Part shown: piece by piece, positions 1-7,665 of the stretch
Numbering within the stretch: position 1 is the first letter of the stretch
Layout of the letters: each line of letters begins with the position of its first letter
Assembly (NCBI RefSeq): GCF_945859825.1
Contig: NZ_CAMAPC010000005.1
Location: 186,001 to 250,000 of the forward strand
DNA length: 64,000 bases
Direction of reading: 5' to 3'
Source of the DNA: Pseudoalteromonas holothuriae
GTDB taxonomy: Bacteria > Pseudomonadota > Gammaproteobacteria > Enterobacterales > Alteromonadaceae
Position numbers and translations under genes: made by a program
Notes under the pieces: model-generated
Databases searched by the model: none
What the model was told of the DNA's origin: nothing
The model's input: the letters and a program-made list of their open reading frames with translations, nothing else

Positions 1-610
1 CTTTAACATTGGTCCAATTTATCATGCTAGCTAGTAGCATCTCTCTTAAGCTTAATACGCGTGGTACAACAACTTTTTTATATTGCCAACGATGGCCGCA
101 ACACGCGCAAACCATAAGTAGCTTAGTTGGTTTAAGTAACTTAGTGTCACTTTGATGACTCAGGCCTGAACTTGCAAACCAACCATATTGATTGCAATGT
201 ATCGCATTGTCTCTTACTTGATCTATGCTGTCCATGACAACCTGTGTATACCCAGCGTTATTCACAAGTATTGGCACCACTAACCCAACTGGAGTATGCA
301 CGGAGTAAAAACTTTTATTATTTTGTTCATTAAACTGTGGCTGTGCTTTTTTTTGTGGTGCAAGCCAGCAAGCATTTTGGCTATCAAGCTCTAAAGGTAC
401 ATCTCCTTGGCTAATATGCCGTGCAGCGCGTTCCACATAATACGGTAAACTCAGCAATTTTTTTTGCAGCTGTTCACCGTTATACTGTTTCGCCAGCAAT
501 AGGATTTCTCGTGCATAAAATACGTTAACTAACTCAGCAAATTGCAAACGTTCATGCTCGTTATGCCACAAGTTGCTTTGCTTTGTATCAGATATATTCT
601 GCTTTACCAC
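1..610 (-). CDS. Partial hypothetical protein with a zinc-ribbon-like CxxC motif
   Basis: An open frame on the minus strand runs off the left edge of the window, so the C-terminus is missing. About 203 codons are visible. The likely start is a GTG at 608-610 with a GGAGG Shine-Dalgarno sequence a few bases upstream; no ATG is available in frame. The visible part has an alpha-helical N-terminus, a central segment with SVHTPVGLVVPILV, and a CACCGHRW motif near residue 175 followed by basic residues, resembling half of a zinc ribbon. I do not recognise the family. It is transcribed in the same direction as the DUF2947-like gene upstream of it and lies 49 bases after it, so the two may share a transcript. 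Confidence 0.6.
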   Translation of the reverse strand, partial: MVKQNISDTKQSNLWHNEHERLQFAELVNVFYAREILLLAKQYNGEQLQKKLLSLPYYVERAARHISQGDVPLELDSQNACWLAPQKKAQPQFNEQNNKSFYSVHTPVGLVVPILVNNAGYTQVVMDSIDQVRDNAIHCNQYGWFASSGLSHQSDTKLLKPTKLLMVCACCGHRWQYKKVVVPRVLSLREMLLASMINWTNVK

Positions 611-659
611 ACACCCTCCACTGCCTGAGAAAAGTTATAGCATGCTAAGCAGATCCACG

Positions 660-1139
660 CTAGCCTTTAGGGCGCAGCCCCAGTTTGGCATGTCCACTTT
701 CTAAAAATTGAATAACACCTTGGCGTTTCTTTCCTAACAACAAACTACCATCGGCTAAAAACATGAAGTTTTGCCAACAACGTTTAAATACACCAAAGCT
801 TGTTTCAAACACATACTTTCGAGACAGGCAAAAGTACACAGTGGTATTATCCTCCCATTCTAAGAAAGTACACAATGTTTGTGGTAAAGCCGGCTCACCA
901 GCTTCCCAAGGTTGCTCCCAGTTGAAGCTGTCGCTCCAAGTGCTTTCATCGCCAGCCCATTCTGATTGAGTGAAAAAATCAGGGTGGTCTTTCTCTCGTG
1001 AAACCATAGTAGTCCACAATACCGCTGCACGCTCTGCGCTCATTAATTTAATTGCATTAAGATCAACATCATCAATCGGTAGATCCTTATGTTTAAATAC
1101 CCAGGCTTTTTTAAATTCTTCTATGGAAATATAATTCAT
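660..1139 (-). CDS. DUF2947-like protein of unknown function
   Basis: This encodes about 159 residues starting at MNYISIEEF. A longer frame reaches back to 1202 but would overlap the divergent gene's start, and the extra 21 residues do not look like protein. The sequence is soluble, with no signal peptide and many Trp residues (AAVLWTTMVS, WSDSFNWEQPWE, CTFLEWED). From memory it resembles the small gammaproteobacterial DUF2947 family; this assignment is recall, not a search. The family has no established function. The gene is divergent from the DUF1653 gene, with 62 bp between them that must hold both promoters. Confidence 0.6.
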   Translation of the reverse strand: MNYISIEEFKKAWVFKHKDLPIDDVDLNAIKLMSAERAAVLWTTMVSREKDHPDFFTQSEWAGDESTWSDSFNWEQPWEAGEPALPQTLCTFLEWEDNTTVYFCLSRKYVFETSFGVFKRCWQNFMFLADGSLLLGKKRQGVIQFLESGHAKLGLRPKG

Positions 1140-1201
1140 CTTTACGCCATATTGGCAAACATATAACTTTGAAGTATACCGCACTGTAACAGGAGCAAAC
1201 A

Positions 1202-1423
1202 ATGAAGCAATTACTAAAAGCAGGCATTTATCAACATTACAAAGGACCTAAATATCATGTTCATCATGTTGCCACACACAGTGAAACTGGCGAGGCGATG
1301 GTGGTATATCAAACTTTATACGGCGACTTTGATTTTTGGGTTAGACCACTTGAGATGTTTAATGAACAAGTCCTAGTAGAGGGCACACTTACACCACGTT
1401 TTAAGTTTGTTGGTACAAACTAG
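1202..1423 (+). CDS. DUF1653 domain protein
   Basis: This 73-residue protein has the DUF1653 pattern: a start LKAGIYQHYKGPKYHV, a central VVYQTLYGDFDFWVRPLEMF and a short tail. DUF1653 proteins are small, soluble and SH3-like; no reaction is established for them. The ATG follows an AGGAG ribosome site at good spacing. The gene is followed by a hairpin at 1442-1478 and then the MoxR-type ATPase gene. Nothing in the sequence shows a functional link with the downstream pair. Confidence 0.85.
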   Translation: MKQLLKAGIYQHYKGPKYHVHHVATHSETGEAMVVYQTLYGDFDFWVRPLEMFNEQVLVEGTLTPRFKFVGTN

Positions 1424-1441
1424 CGAGGAAAATATTTTACT

Positions 1442-1478
1442 GACTAGAGCAGTGGTGCCATTTTATGGCACACTAGTC
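1442..1478 (+). terminator. Two-tier inverted repeat between the DUF1653 and MoxR genes
   Basis: An inner stem GTGCCA/TGGCAC with a five-base loop (TTTTA) sits inside an outer stem GACTAG/CTAGTC, with a six-base asymmetric bulge on the left. There is no U-tract, so this may be a processed 3' end or an operator for the MoxR/VWA pair rather than a Rho-independent terminator. Confidence 0.4.
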
Positions 1479-1507
1479 TCATCAGACCAGATAATTAGGA
1501 AATTAAC

Positions 1508-2344
1508 GTGAGCTTTGAAGGTACACATAATTACATCGCAAGCAATGCACTCAAACAAGCCGTCAATGCTGCGGTAATTTTAGAAAAACCCTTATTGATT
1601 AAAGGCGAACCTGGCACAGGAAAAACAATGCTAGCGCAAGAGCTGGCCAACAGTCTCAATACAGAACTCATTCAATGGCATATCAAATCAACGACAAAAG
1701 CACAGCAAGGCTTGTACGAATATGATGCAGTATCACGATTGCGCGATAGCCAGTTAGGTGATGCAAAAGTTCATGACATCAGTAACTACATTGTTAAAGG
1801 TAAGCTTTGGCAAGCATTTGAAGGCTTAAAACGTCCTGTGTTATTGATTGATGAAATAGACAAAGCGGATATTGAATTTCCAAACGATTTACTCCTAGAG
1901 TTGGATAAAATGGAATTTCATGTTTACGAAACAGGTGAGCGAGTCAGTGCCAAAGTGCGCCCTATTGTGATAATTACTTCTAATAATGAAAAAGAGCTAC
2001 CAGATGCTTTTTTGCGTCGTTGCTTTTTTCACTACATTGATTTTCCATCATCAGCGCAAATGCAACAAATCATTGATGTGCATTATCCAAATATCCAACA
2101 ACAATTAGTACAACAAGCATTAGAGTCATTTTTTAAGCTGCGCGACATACCCGGCCTTAAGAAAAAGCCTAGTACCAGTGAGCTGCTAGACTGGCTGAAG
2201 TTACTCATGGCACAAGATATTGATGCAAATACATTAAAAGATAGCAGCCATAAAGGAGGCTTAATGCCGCTCTTTGGAGCCCTACTTAAAAATGAGCAAG
2301 ATGTTAGTCTAATTGAAAAGCTTGCCTTTATGAGTAAGCGATAA
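1508..2344 (+). CDS. MoxR-family AAA+ ATPase
   Basis: This 278-residue ATPase starts at GTG with an AGGA ribosome site. Walker A is GEPGTGKT (residues 33-40), Walker B is VLLIDE (111-116), sensor-1 is ITSNN (156-160), and an arginine-finger pair LRRC follows at 169-172. These are the marks of the MoxR branch of AAA+ proteins, which act as chaperones for folding, metal-centre insertion or activation of partner complexes, usually together with a VWA-domain protein. That partner is encoded four bases downstream, so the two almost certainly form one operon and one complex. The client protein is not identifiable from the neighbourhood. The protein is cytoplasmic, with no membrane segment. Confidence 0.88.
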   Translation: MSFEGTHNYIASNALKQAVNAAVILEKPLLIKGEPGTGKTMLAQELANSLNTELIQWHIKSTTKAQQGLYEYDAVSRLRDSQLGDAKVHDISNYIVKGKLWQAFEGLKRPVLLIDEIDKADIEFPNDLLLELDKMEFHVYETGERVSAKVRPIVIITSNNEKELPDAFLRRCFFHYIDFPSSAQMQQIIDVHYPNIQQQLVQQALESFFKLRDIPGLKKKPSTSELLDWLKLLMAQDIDANTLKDSSHKGGLMPLFGALLKNEQDVSLIEKLAFMSKR

Positions 2345-2348
2345 CACC

Positions 2349-3536
2349 ATGTTGATTGATTTCTTTTTTACCTTGAAAAAATATGGCCTGAAAGTATCTC
2401 CAAGAGAATTGTTAGACTGTATCAATGCCTTGAACCATGGCCTGGCTTTTGCCGATATGGATGCATTTTATGGGTTAAGTAAAACCATATTCGTCAAAGA
2501 TGAAACTCAATATGACAAATTTGACCGCGCCTTTGCTGATTATTTTCAGGGTATTGAAGACATCGACTTTTTAAGTCAGCTACAAAAAGATACACAACTT
2601 CCTGCAGATTGGCTGAGGAAGGAGTTTGAGAAAAACCTCACTGCAGAACAAAAAGCACAAATTGAAGCTGCAGGAGGCCTAGATAAGTTAATGGAAACCC
2701 TTAAACAGCGTCTAGCCGAGCAGCAAAAGCGTCACGCTGGCGGTAACAAATGGGTTGGCACTGGTGGTACTTCACCCTTTGGTGCGTTTGGATATAACCC
2801 TGAAGGCGTTAGAATTGGACAAGATAGCAGTCGCCAGCGCCAAGCGGTTAAGGTGTGGGACAAGCGCCAATATCGAAATTTAGATGCCGATAGTGAAATC
2901 ACCAGTCGTACAATGCAGTTAGCCTTAAAAAAGCTACGTAAATTTGCACGCAGTGGTGCCAGCGAGCAATTGGATTTAAACGAGACTATAGCTGCAACGG
3001 CAAAGCAAGGTGGGATGCTAGATGTAAAAATGGCACCTGAGCGACACAATGCAGTGAATGTGATCATGCTATTTGATATTGGTGGCTCCATGGATGATTA
3101 CATTCACCTATGTGAACAATTGTTTAGTGCCGCACACAGTGAATTTAAACACTTAGAATTTTTTTATTTTCATAACTGTGTATACGAACATGTATGGCAA
3201 GATAACGAACGCCGTCAAGCCAGTGTAGTGGATACGTACCAACTCATTAACCGCTTTGGCAAAGACTATAGATTGATTTTTGTAGGCGATGCGACCATGG
3301 GACCATATGAAATCGCCTATCCAGGCGGTAGCGTGGAGCATTGGAATAAAGAGCCCGGTTCGGCATGGCTAGCACGCCTTAGTAATCATTTTGAAAAAAT
3401 TGCTTGGTTAAACCCACAACCAAAAGAGCATTGGCCGTATTATCAGTCTATTGGCTTAATTGAAGAAGCGATGGATAAGCGCATGTACCCGTTGACCCTT
3501 GATGGGTTAAGCTGCGCTATAAAAGAGATGAGCTAG
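2349..3536 (+). CDS. CoxE-like von Willebrand factor A domain protein
   Basis: This 395-residue protein starts LIDFFFTLKKYGLKVSPREL, typical of CoxE-like VWA partners of MoxR ATPases. A Gly-rich linker lies near residues 129-153. The C-terminal half is a VWA domain with a MIDAS-type sequence DIGGSM at 243-248, in which the second Ser of the classical DxSxS is replaced by the Gly-Gly form. It starts four bases after the MoxR stop codon, so translation is probably coupled. By family knowledge the pair couples ATP hydrolysis to remodelling or metal-ion insertion in a client protein. Here the client is unknown, because no oxidoreductase gene is adjacent. Confidence 0.82.
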   Translation: MLIDFFFTLKKYGLKVSPRELLDCINALNHGLAFADMDAFYGLSKTIFVKDETQYDKFDRAFADYFQGIEDIDFLSQLQKDTQLPADWLRKEFEKNLTAEQKAQIEAAGGLDKLMETLKQRLAEQQKRHAGGNKWVGTGGTSPFGAFGYNPEGVRIGQDSSRQRQAVKVWDKRQYRNLDADSEITSRTMQLALKKLRKFARSGASEQLDLNETIAATAKQGGMLDVKMAPERHNAVNVIMLFDIGGSMDDYIHLCEQLFSAAHSEFKHLEFFYFHNCVYEHVWQDNERRQASVVDTYQLINRFGKDYRLIFVGDATMGPYEIAYPGGSVEHWNKEPGSAWLARLSNHFEKIAWLNPQPKEHWPYYQSIGLIEEAMDKRMYPLTLDGLSCAIKEMS

Positions 3537-3560
3537 TACAATTTAAGACACATTTATGCT

Positions 3561-3602
3561 CTGTGTCATTTCTATTTTGTAACTTTGGCTGAAATGACAC
3601 AG
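3561..3602. terminator. 12-bp perfect inverted repeat between convergent genes
   Basis: CTGTGTCATTTC at 3561-3572 pairs perfectly with GAAATGACACAG at 3591-3602 across an 18-base loop. It lies between the convergent VWA and rraB genes, so it could end transcripts from both sides. There is no U-tract on either side, so a Rho-independent mechanism is uncertain. Confidence 0.5.
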
Positions 3603-3617
3603 TATGTAGGTAGTCAG

Positions 3618-3953
3618 TTACTCTTGGAAGTAAGTACCCCAACCATCATATTCAACGTTAAATTCCGTTGCTAAGGCGGCCAACTTATCGACATCCTCCA
3701 TGATCACATCGGCATCCAGTTCCGCTTCTACTACAATATCAAATCCCCAAATCTTACTGCCATCTTCGAGCTCTAATTCAGCAGGGTCTTCAACATCGTA
3801 ACCAAGTTTAAATGCAGCTAAAGCCGCATTCTCTAACTTTTTAAAATCTTCACATACAAAGTGATGCTCCACTTCATACAGTTTATCTGTTGCCGAGCCA
3901 TCTTCTAAAAGTGATTCAACTATGTCTTCGCTAATCTCGCGCCAATTATCCAT
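3618..3953 (-). CDS. rraB: RraB, regulator of RNase E activity
   Basis: This 111-residue acidic protein has the RraB (YjgD) layout, including VCEDFKKLENAALAAFKLGYDV and the C-terminal YDGWGTYF. In Escherichia coli RraB binds the C-terminal scaffold of RNase E and modulates its cleavage of selected transcripts. The length matches the family, which is confined to Gammaproteobacteria. It overlaps the end of the upstream acyltransferase gene by eight bases, so its translation probably depends on ribosomes finishing that gene. Confidence 0.88.
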   Translation of the reverse strand: MDNWREISEDIVESLLEDGSATDKLYEVEHHFVCEDFKKLENAALAAFKLGYDVEDPAELELEDGSKIWGFDIVVEAELDADVIMEDVDKLAALATEFNVEYDGWGTYFQE

Positions 3954-4665
3954 TATTTTCTTTTACCTTTTCATCAAGCTCTGCAATACGCTGTGCCATT
4001 TGCGAGTGTATTGCTTTAGCATGTTCACGCGCGCTGATCTCTTTGTCTAAATCAACCGGCGCTAAAATATCAATGTAAATTGTACCATTGTCCCAGCGGT
4101 TTAGCTTAATACAATTACTCGTGCTATTCATGCATACAGGCACAACAGGCACTTGTGCATTGAGTGCGGTATGAAAAGCGCCCGTTTTAAATGCTAATAG
4201 TCCTTTTCCATAGCTTCTAGTGCCTTCGGGAAACATCCAAAGAGATAAACCTTTGCTTTTGATCTTTTGGGCAGACTTACCAAGCGTACCGACTGCTTTA
4301 GTACGGTTGCTTCTATTAATTAGGATATTACCTGAGAGCCAATAAAGCTGACCAAAAAATGGGATCCACTTAAGGCTTTTTTTGCCCATACTAACTGTTC
4401 TTTGAGGTACAGCTGCAGTCAATGTGAATAGATCGTAGTTATTTTGATGATTTGCTACGTATACCGCAGGCCCAGCGTCAATACAATTAACATGACGTGA
4501 AATAACAAGTTTGACACCAATGACGGTAGACATTTTTCCAAACCAACAGGCAATGGTATGCACATTATTTGGATGAAATGGCCGTACCAGACACAATAAT
4601 AGCCCAAACACACAGCTAAAAATAATAAATAATGCCATCGCTAAGATGCGTAATGCTGCCAACAA
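3946..4665 (-). CDS. plsC: 1-acyl-sn-glycerol-3-phosphate acyltransferase (PlsC family)
   Basis: This 239-residue protein has an N-terminal hydrophobic segment (residues 5-28), the acyltransferase HX4D box NHQNNYD (H73, D78) and the phosphate-binding FPEGTRS box (145-151). PlsC transfers an acyl chain to lysophosphatidic acid at the inner membrane to make phosphatidic acid. The start is probably TTG at 4663-4665, because GAGGAG lies at ideal spacing before it. Bacteria often have several PlsC-like paralogues, so a specialised lysophospholipid role is possible. It is translationally overlapped with rraB. Confidence 0.82.
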   Translation of the reverse strand: MLAALRILAMALFIIFSCVFGLLLCLVRPFHPNNVHTIACWFGKMSTVIGVKLVISRHVNCIDAGPAVYVANHQNNYDLFTLTAAVPQRTVSMGKKSLKWIPFFGQLYWLSGNILINRSNRTKAVGTLGKSAQKIKSKGLSLWMFPEGTRSYGKGLLAFKTGAFHTALNAQVPVVPVCMNSTSNCIKLNRWDNGTIYIDILAPVDLDKEISAREHAKAIHSQMAQRIAELDEKVKENNG

Positions 4666-4752
4666 AATCGTTTCTCCTCACTTACGAACGCGTATTATAA
4701 TCAAAATAGCGAACACTTGTAAGCTCAAAAAACTTGCTTGAAAATAAAAAAC

Positions 4753-4780
4753 AAAAAAGCCGCTAACGATTAGCGGCTTT
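4753..4780 (-). terminator. Rho-independent terminator of rpoH
   Basis: Read on the minus strand this is an AAAGCCGCTA stem, a five-base loop, the complementary TAGCGGCTTT and then a run of T. It lies just after the rpoH stop codon. Confidence 0.85.
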
Positions 4781-4799
4781 CTTTAAATGGAATAATCAG

Positions 4800-5663
4800 T
4801 TAGCTCATTGCAGCTTGTAACTTTTTCATCGCTGACTTTTCTAATTGGCGTACGCGTTCAGCTGATACATTGTACTTAGAAGCTAAATCTTGCAAGGTTG
4901 CTTTTTCATCAGCTAACCAACGTGCACTTACGATGTCTTGCGAACGCTCATCAAGCGTTTTAAGTGCATTAAAAAGTCTATTTTGCGATTGCTCTTGCCA
5001 CTGTTCTTGTTCAACAGAATCTGCCAAGTCGCTGCTACCATCTGTTAAATATTGTACTGGTGAATAGCTGCTTGATGGCGCATCATCATTATCATCACCA
5101 GTTAAGTCAAAGCCCATGTCTTGTCCACTCATTCGCGATTCCATTTCACGGACTTCTTTTTCACTCACACCCAGTTCATTTGCAACTGTCGTTACTTCAG
5201 CTTGATTAAACCAACCTAGGCGTTTTTTGTTCTTACGTAAATTAAAAAATAATTTACGCTGCGCCTTAGTGGTCGCAACCTTAACAATACGCCAATTTTT
5301 TAATACATACTCATGGATTTCGGCTTTAATCCAATGTACTGCAAATGAGACAAGCCTCACGCCAACATCAGGATTAAAACGTTTAACAGCCTTCATCAGG
5401 CCAATGTTACCTTCTTGAATTAGGTCAGCCTGTGGTAAGCCATAACCAGAATAACTTTTAGCAATGTGCGCAACAAAGCGAAGGTGAGAGACGATGAGTT
5501 TTTTAGCGGCTTCTAAATCCCCTTCCTGTTGAAGACGAGTGGCCAACACTTTTTCTTGCTCAGCATCAAGCATAGGAATAGAGCTTACTGTTTGTAAGTA
5601 ACCATCTAAACTTGCGCTTTGTTGTCCAGCAGTTAGTGCTAATGCGTATAAATCTTTACTCAT
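4800..5663 (-). CDS. rpoH: Heat-shock sigma factor RpoH (sigma-32)
   Basis: This 287-residue sigma-70-family protein has region 2 ([36 protein letters not shown]), the diagnostic RpoH box QRKLFFNLR (residues 135-143) and a region 4 helix-turn-helix near the C-terminus. It directs RNA polymerase to heat-shock promoters for chaperones and proteases. The ATG follows a GAGGTGAGA ribosome site. The position downstream of ftsY-ftsE-ftsX is the conserved gammaproteobacterial arrangement. What is unusual is the control region: a perfect CIRCE operator sits at the predicted transcription start (see 5698-5724), suggesting HrcA repression in place of or alongside the E. coli RNA thermosensor. Confidence 0.96.
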   Translation of the reverse strand: MSKDLYALALTAGQQSASLDGYLQTVSSIPMLDAEQEKVLATRLQQEGDLEAAKKLIVSHLRFVAHIAKSYSGYGLPQADLIQEGNIGLMKAVKRFNPDVGVRLVSFAVHWIKAEIHEYVLKNWRIVKVATTKAQRKLFFNLRKNKKRLGWFNQAEVTTVANELGVSEKEVREMESRMSGQDMGFDLTGDDNDDAPSSSYSPVQYLTDGSSDLADSVEQEQWQEQSQNRLFNALKTLDERSQDIVSARWLADEKATLQDLASKYNVSAERVRQLEKSAMKKLQAAMS

Positions 5664-5697
5664 TTCTCACCTCAAGTGGTAAATATTCCAGTCCATT

Positions 5698-5724
5698 TTA
5701 GCACTCTTCAAGCAAGAGTGCTAA
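5698..5724 (-). promoter_or_regulatory. Perfect CIRCE operator (HrcA-binding site) upstream of rpoH
   Basis: The sequence is TTAGCACTC, nine bases, then GAGTGCTAA, an exact match to the textbook CIRCE inverted repeat. It lies 35-61 bases upstream of the rpoH start codon and just downstream of a plausible -10 box, where a bound repressor would block initiation. CIRCE is the operator of HrcA, a repressor normally controlling groESL and dnaKJ. hrcA is not in this window. Confidence 0.9.
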
Positions 5725-5729
5725 TGCGT

Positions 5730-5758
5730 ATATAATACGTTTTCAAAAGAAAATGCAA
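5730..5758 (-). promoter_or_regulatory. Predicted rpoH promoter
   Basis: On the minus strand, TTGCAT (-35, at 5753-5758) is followed by a 17-base spacer and TTATAT (-10, at 5730-5735). The start point would fall in or just before the CIRCE element. It fits the housekeeping sigma-70 consensus and does not resemble a sigma-E promoter. Confidence 0.6.
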
Positions 5759-5939
5759 GTATTTTCTTCTCCCATTTCGACCTTACTTATAAATCATTGA
5801 TTTTTATTAAATAAAGATGGGGTTTAGATGCAACAATTAAGCAGTCTTCAGGATATCATATTGCATTGATATAGCCCATCTGTGATAAATTACATGGGCT
5901 TAAATATACTTTTATGTATTAAAATCATTCAGGTTGGTA

Positions 5940-6926
5940 TTAGACTTTATCAGGCTCAATATCTTTTATATAACGATGTACGGATAGAAAAGACCCACCA
6001 AACCCTAAAGAAACCGCCAACAACAATAAAATCATTAACTCATTGCCATTGAGCCCTTGCAACACAAAAGCACTTTGGTAAACCCCAGCAACCATAGAGA
6101 CTGCTGATTCTAACCACCACAGCATCATAGCAACGCAGATAAATGCAACCAAGCCACCGACAATGCCATACCATACACCAGTCCAAATAAATGGAGTATG
6201 AATAAAGGTATTTGTAGCACCAACAAGCTTAAGCACCTGGATTTCAGCCTTTTTATCCATGATTGATAGGCGAATAGTGTTCCCTATAATCAAAATAACC
6301 GCACTGAGCAATAAAAGAGCGATGGTTACCACACTTTCTTTTAATAGGCTCAACAGTGCATTTAAACGCTCTAACCATTCAATATCGAGCTTACCAAACT
6401 CCACTTCACGCTCACTTTCTAACTTATCTAACAATTGCTGAGCAGCTTGTGGTTTACGATAACGACTAGTCGGTGTCACCAAAACAACATTTGGCAAAGG
6501 GTTTTCTTCTAAATAGTCTAATGCTTGCCCAAACCCTGAAATACGCTTAAATTCATCAAGTGCTTGTGATTTTGATATAAGCTTAACATTCGCAATCTCA
6601 GGATATAATGCAAGACGTTTTGCCAATGTTTGTGTTTGCTGCTCACTCATAGACTCTTTAACGAACAGCGAAATTTCTGAAGCATCACTAAAACCACTAC
6701 TCACTTGCTGCACATTTTTTACCACTATATATAATGTGGCAGGTAGCGTTAAGCTTAATCCTAATACTAAAATAGTCATCAATGATGCCATGGGCGTGCG
6801 CCACATTTCACCTAAACTATTTATGCCTTGGCGAAACACGGTAAGCATAAAAAAATAACAGCGTAAAAACCAAGATTTATTTTGACTACTAGTTTGTGCA
6901 TCACGACCTTTAAACAATAAGCTCAT
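5940..6926 (-). CDS. ftsX: Cell-division ABC transporter permease FtsX
   Basis: This 328-residue inner-membrane protein has an N-terminal cytoplasmic tail, a first membrane segment after GEMWRTPMASLMTI, a periplasmic domain of about 130 residues, and three C-terminal segments. This is the four-helix FtsX topology. FtsX partners FtsE at the divisome and controls periplasmic murein hydrolase activation through its periplasmic domain. Its start overlaps the ftsE stop codon by four bases, so the two are translationally coupled. Confidence 0.94.
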   Translation of the reverse strand: MSLLFKGRDAQTSSQNKSWFLRCYFFMLTVFRQGINSLGEMWRTPMASLMTILVLGLSLTLPATLYIVVKNVQQVSSGFSDASEISLFVKESMSEQQTQTLAKRLALYPEIANVKLISKSQALDEFKRISGFGQALDYLEENPLPNVVLVTPTSRYRKPQAAQQLLDKLESEREVEFGKLDIEWLERLNALLSLLKESVVTIALLLLSAVILIIGNTIRLSIMDKKAEIQVLKLVGATNTFIHTPFIWTGVWYGIVGGLVAFICVAMMLWWLESAVSMVAGVYQSAFVLQGLNGNELMILLLLAVSLGFGGSFLSVHRYIKDIEPDKV

Positions 6927-7600
6927 AGTCTTTCCTCCGAGAGCGGATCTTGGCTCATTCGGCCATGACTCAAGGTCAAGCTACGATATTTCATCCTAGC
7001 GATCAGTCCTAAATCATGAGTGGCGATTAACACTGCTGTGCCATGGCGATTAAAGTCTTCAAATAATTTTAGGATTTCCATTGATAGCTCAGGGTCCAAA
7101 TTACCTGTGGGTTCATCTGCTAATAATAAAGGCGGTGAATTAACAATGGCACGAGCTATACCCACTCGTTGCTGTTCACCACCAGATAAAGTATTTGGCT
7201 GACAGCGAACTTTATTCAAAAGCCCCACTTTGTCTAACGCAGCATTTACTCTTTTGGCTATGTGTTTATGGTGCATCCCTTCAATAACAAGCGGTAATGC
7301 AACGTTATCAAATACATTGTAACGTTCAAGCAATCGGTGATTTTGAAAAATGATCCCAATATCTCGCCTTACAAAAGGTATCTGACGATTACTCACACTA
7401 TTTAAATCAACACCATTAATAAAAACATGTCCCGCAGAAGGACGCTCCATCACGCTGATAAGCTTTAATAAAGTACTTTTCCCCGCTCCGCTGTGGCCAG
7501 TTAAAAATGCAAGCTCACCATTGCCCAGCTCAAAGCTAACTTTCTCTAATGCTCGGTGACCACCGGGGTATGTTTTACTGACTTGGTCAAATTTGATCAT
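6923..7600 (-). CDS. ftsE: Cell-division ATP-binding protein FtsE
   Basis: This 225-residue ABC ATPase has Walker A GHSGAGKST (residues 35-43), the signature LSGGEQQRVGIARA, Walker B LLLADEPTGNLD and a switch His in ATHDLG. FtsE dimerises on FtsX at the septum. The length and gene order (ftsY, ftsE, ftsX, rpoH) are those of the conserved locus. The 65-bp gap after ftsY holds a weak hairpin (7639-7656) that may reduce read-through. Confidence 0.96.
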   Translation of the reverse strand: MIKFDQVSKTYPGGHRALEKVSFELGNGELAFLTGHSGAGKSTLLKLISVMERPSAGHVFINGVDLNSVSNRQIPFVRRDIGIIFQNHRLLERYNVFDNVALPLVIEGMHHKHIAKRVNAALDKVGLLNKVRCQPNTLSGGEQQRVGIARAIVNSPPLLLADEPTGNLDPELSMEILKLFEDFNRHGTAVLIATHDLGLIARMKYRSLTLSHGRMSQDPLSEERL

Positions 7601-7631
7601 GCTAGGCCTGCTTATAATTATGTTTTAGACC

Positions 7632-7656
7632 AAATAAAGGGAGCACTTAGTCTCCC
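7632..7656 (-). terminator. Weak hairpin or attenuator between ftsY and ftsE
   Basis: On the minus strand GGGAG and CTCCC pair across eight bases, followed by TTTATTT. The short stem and interrupted T-run suggest partial termination at best. Confidence 0.35.
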
Positions 7657-7665
7657 CTTCATTAG

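Noticed and set aside
1140..1202. N-terminal extension of the DUF2947-like gene
   Set aside because: It would overlap the start of the divergent gene, and MNYIS matches a natural start.
5873..5900. Inverted repeat AGCCCAT/ATGGGCT after ftsX
   Set aside because: A seven-pair stem with a 14-base loop and no T-run; not enough for a terminator call.
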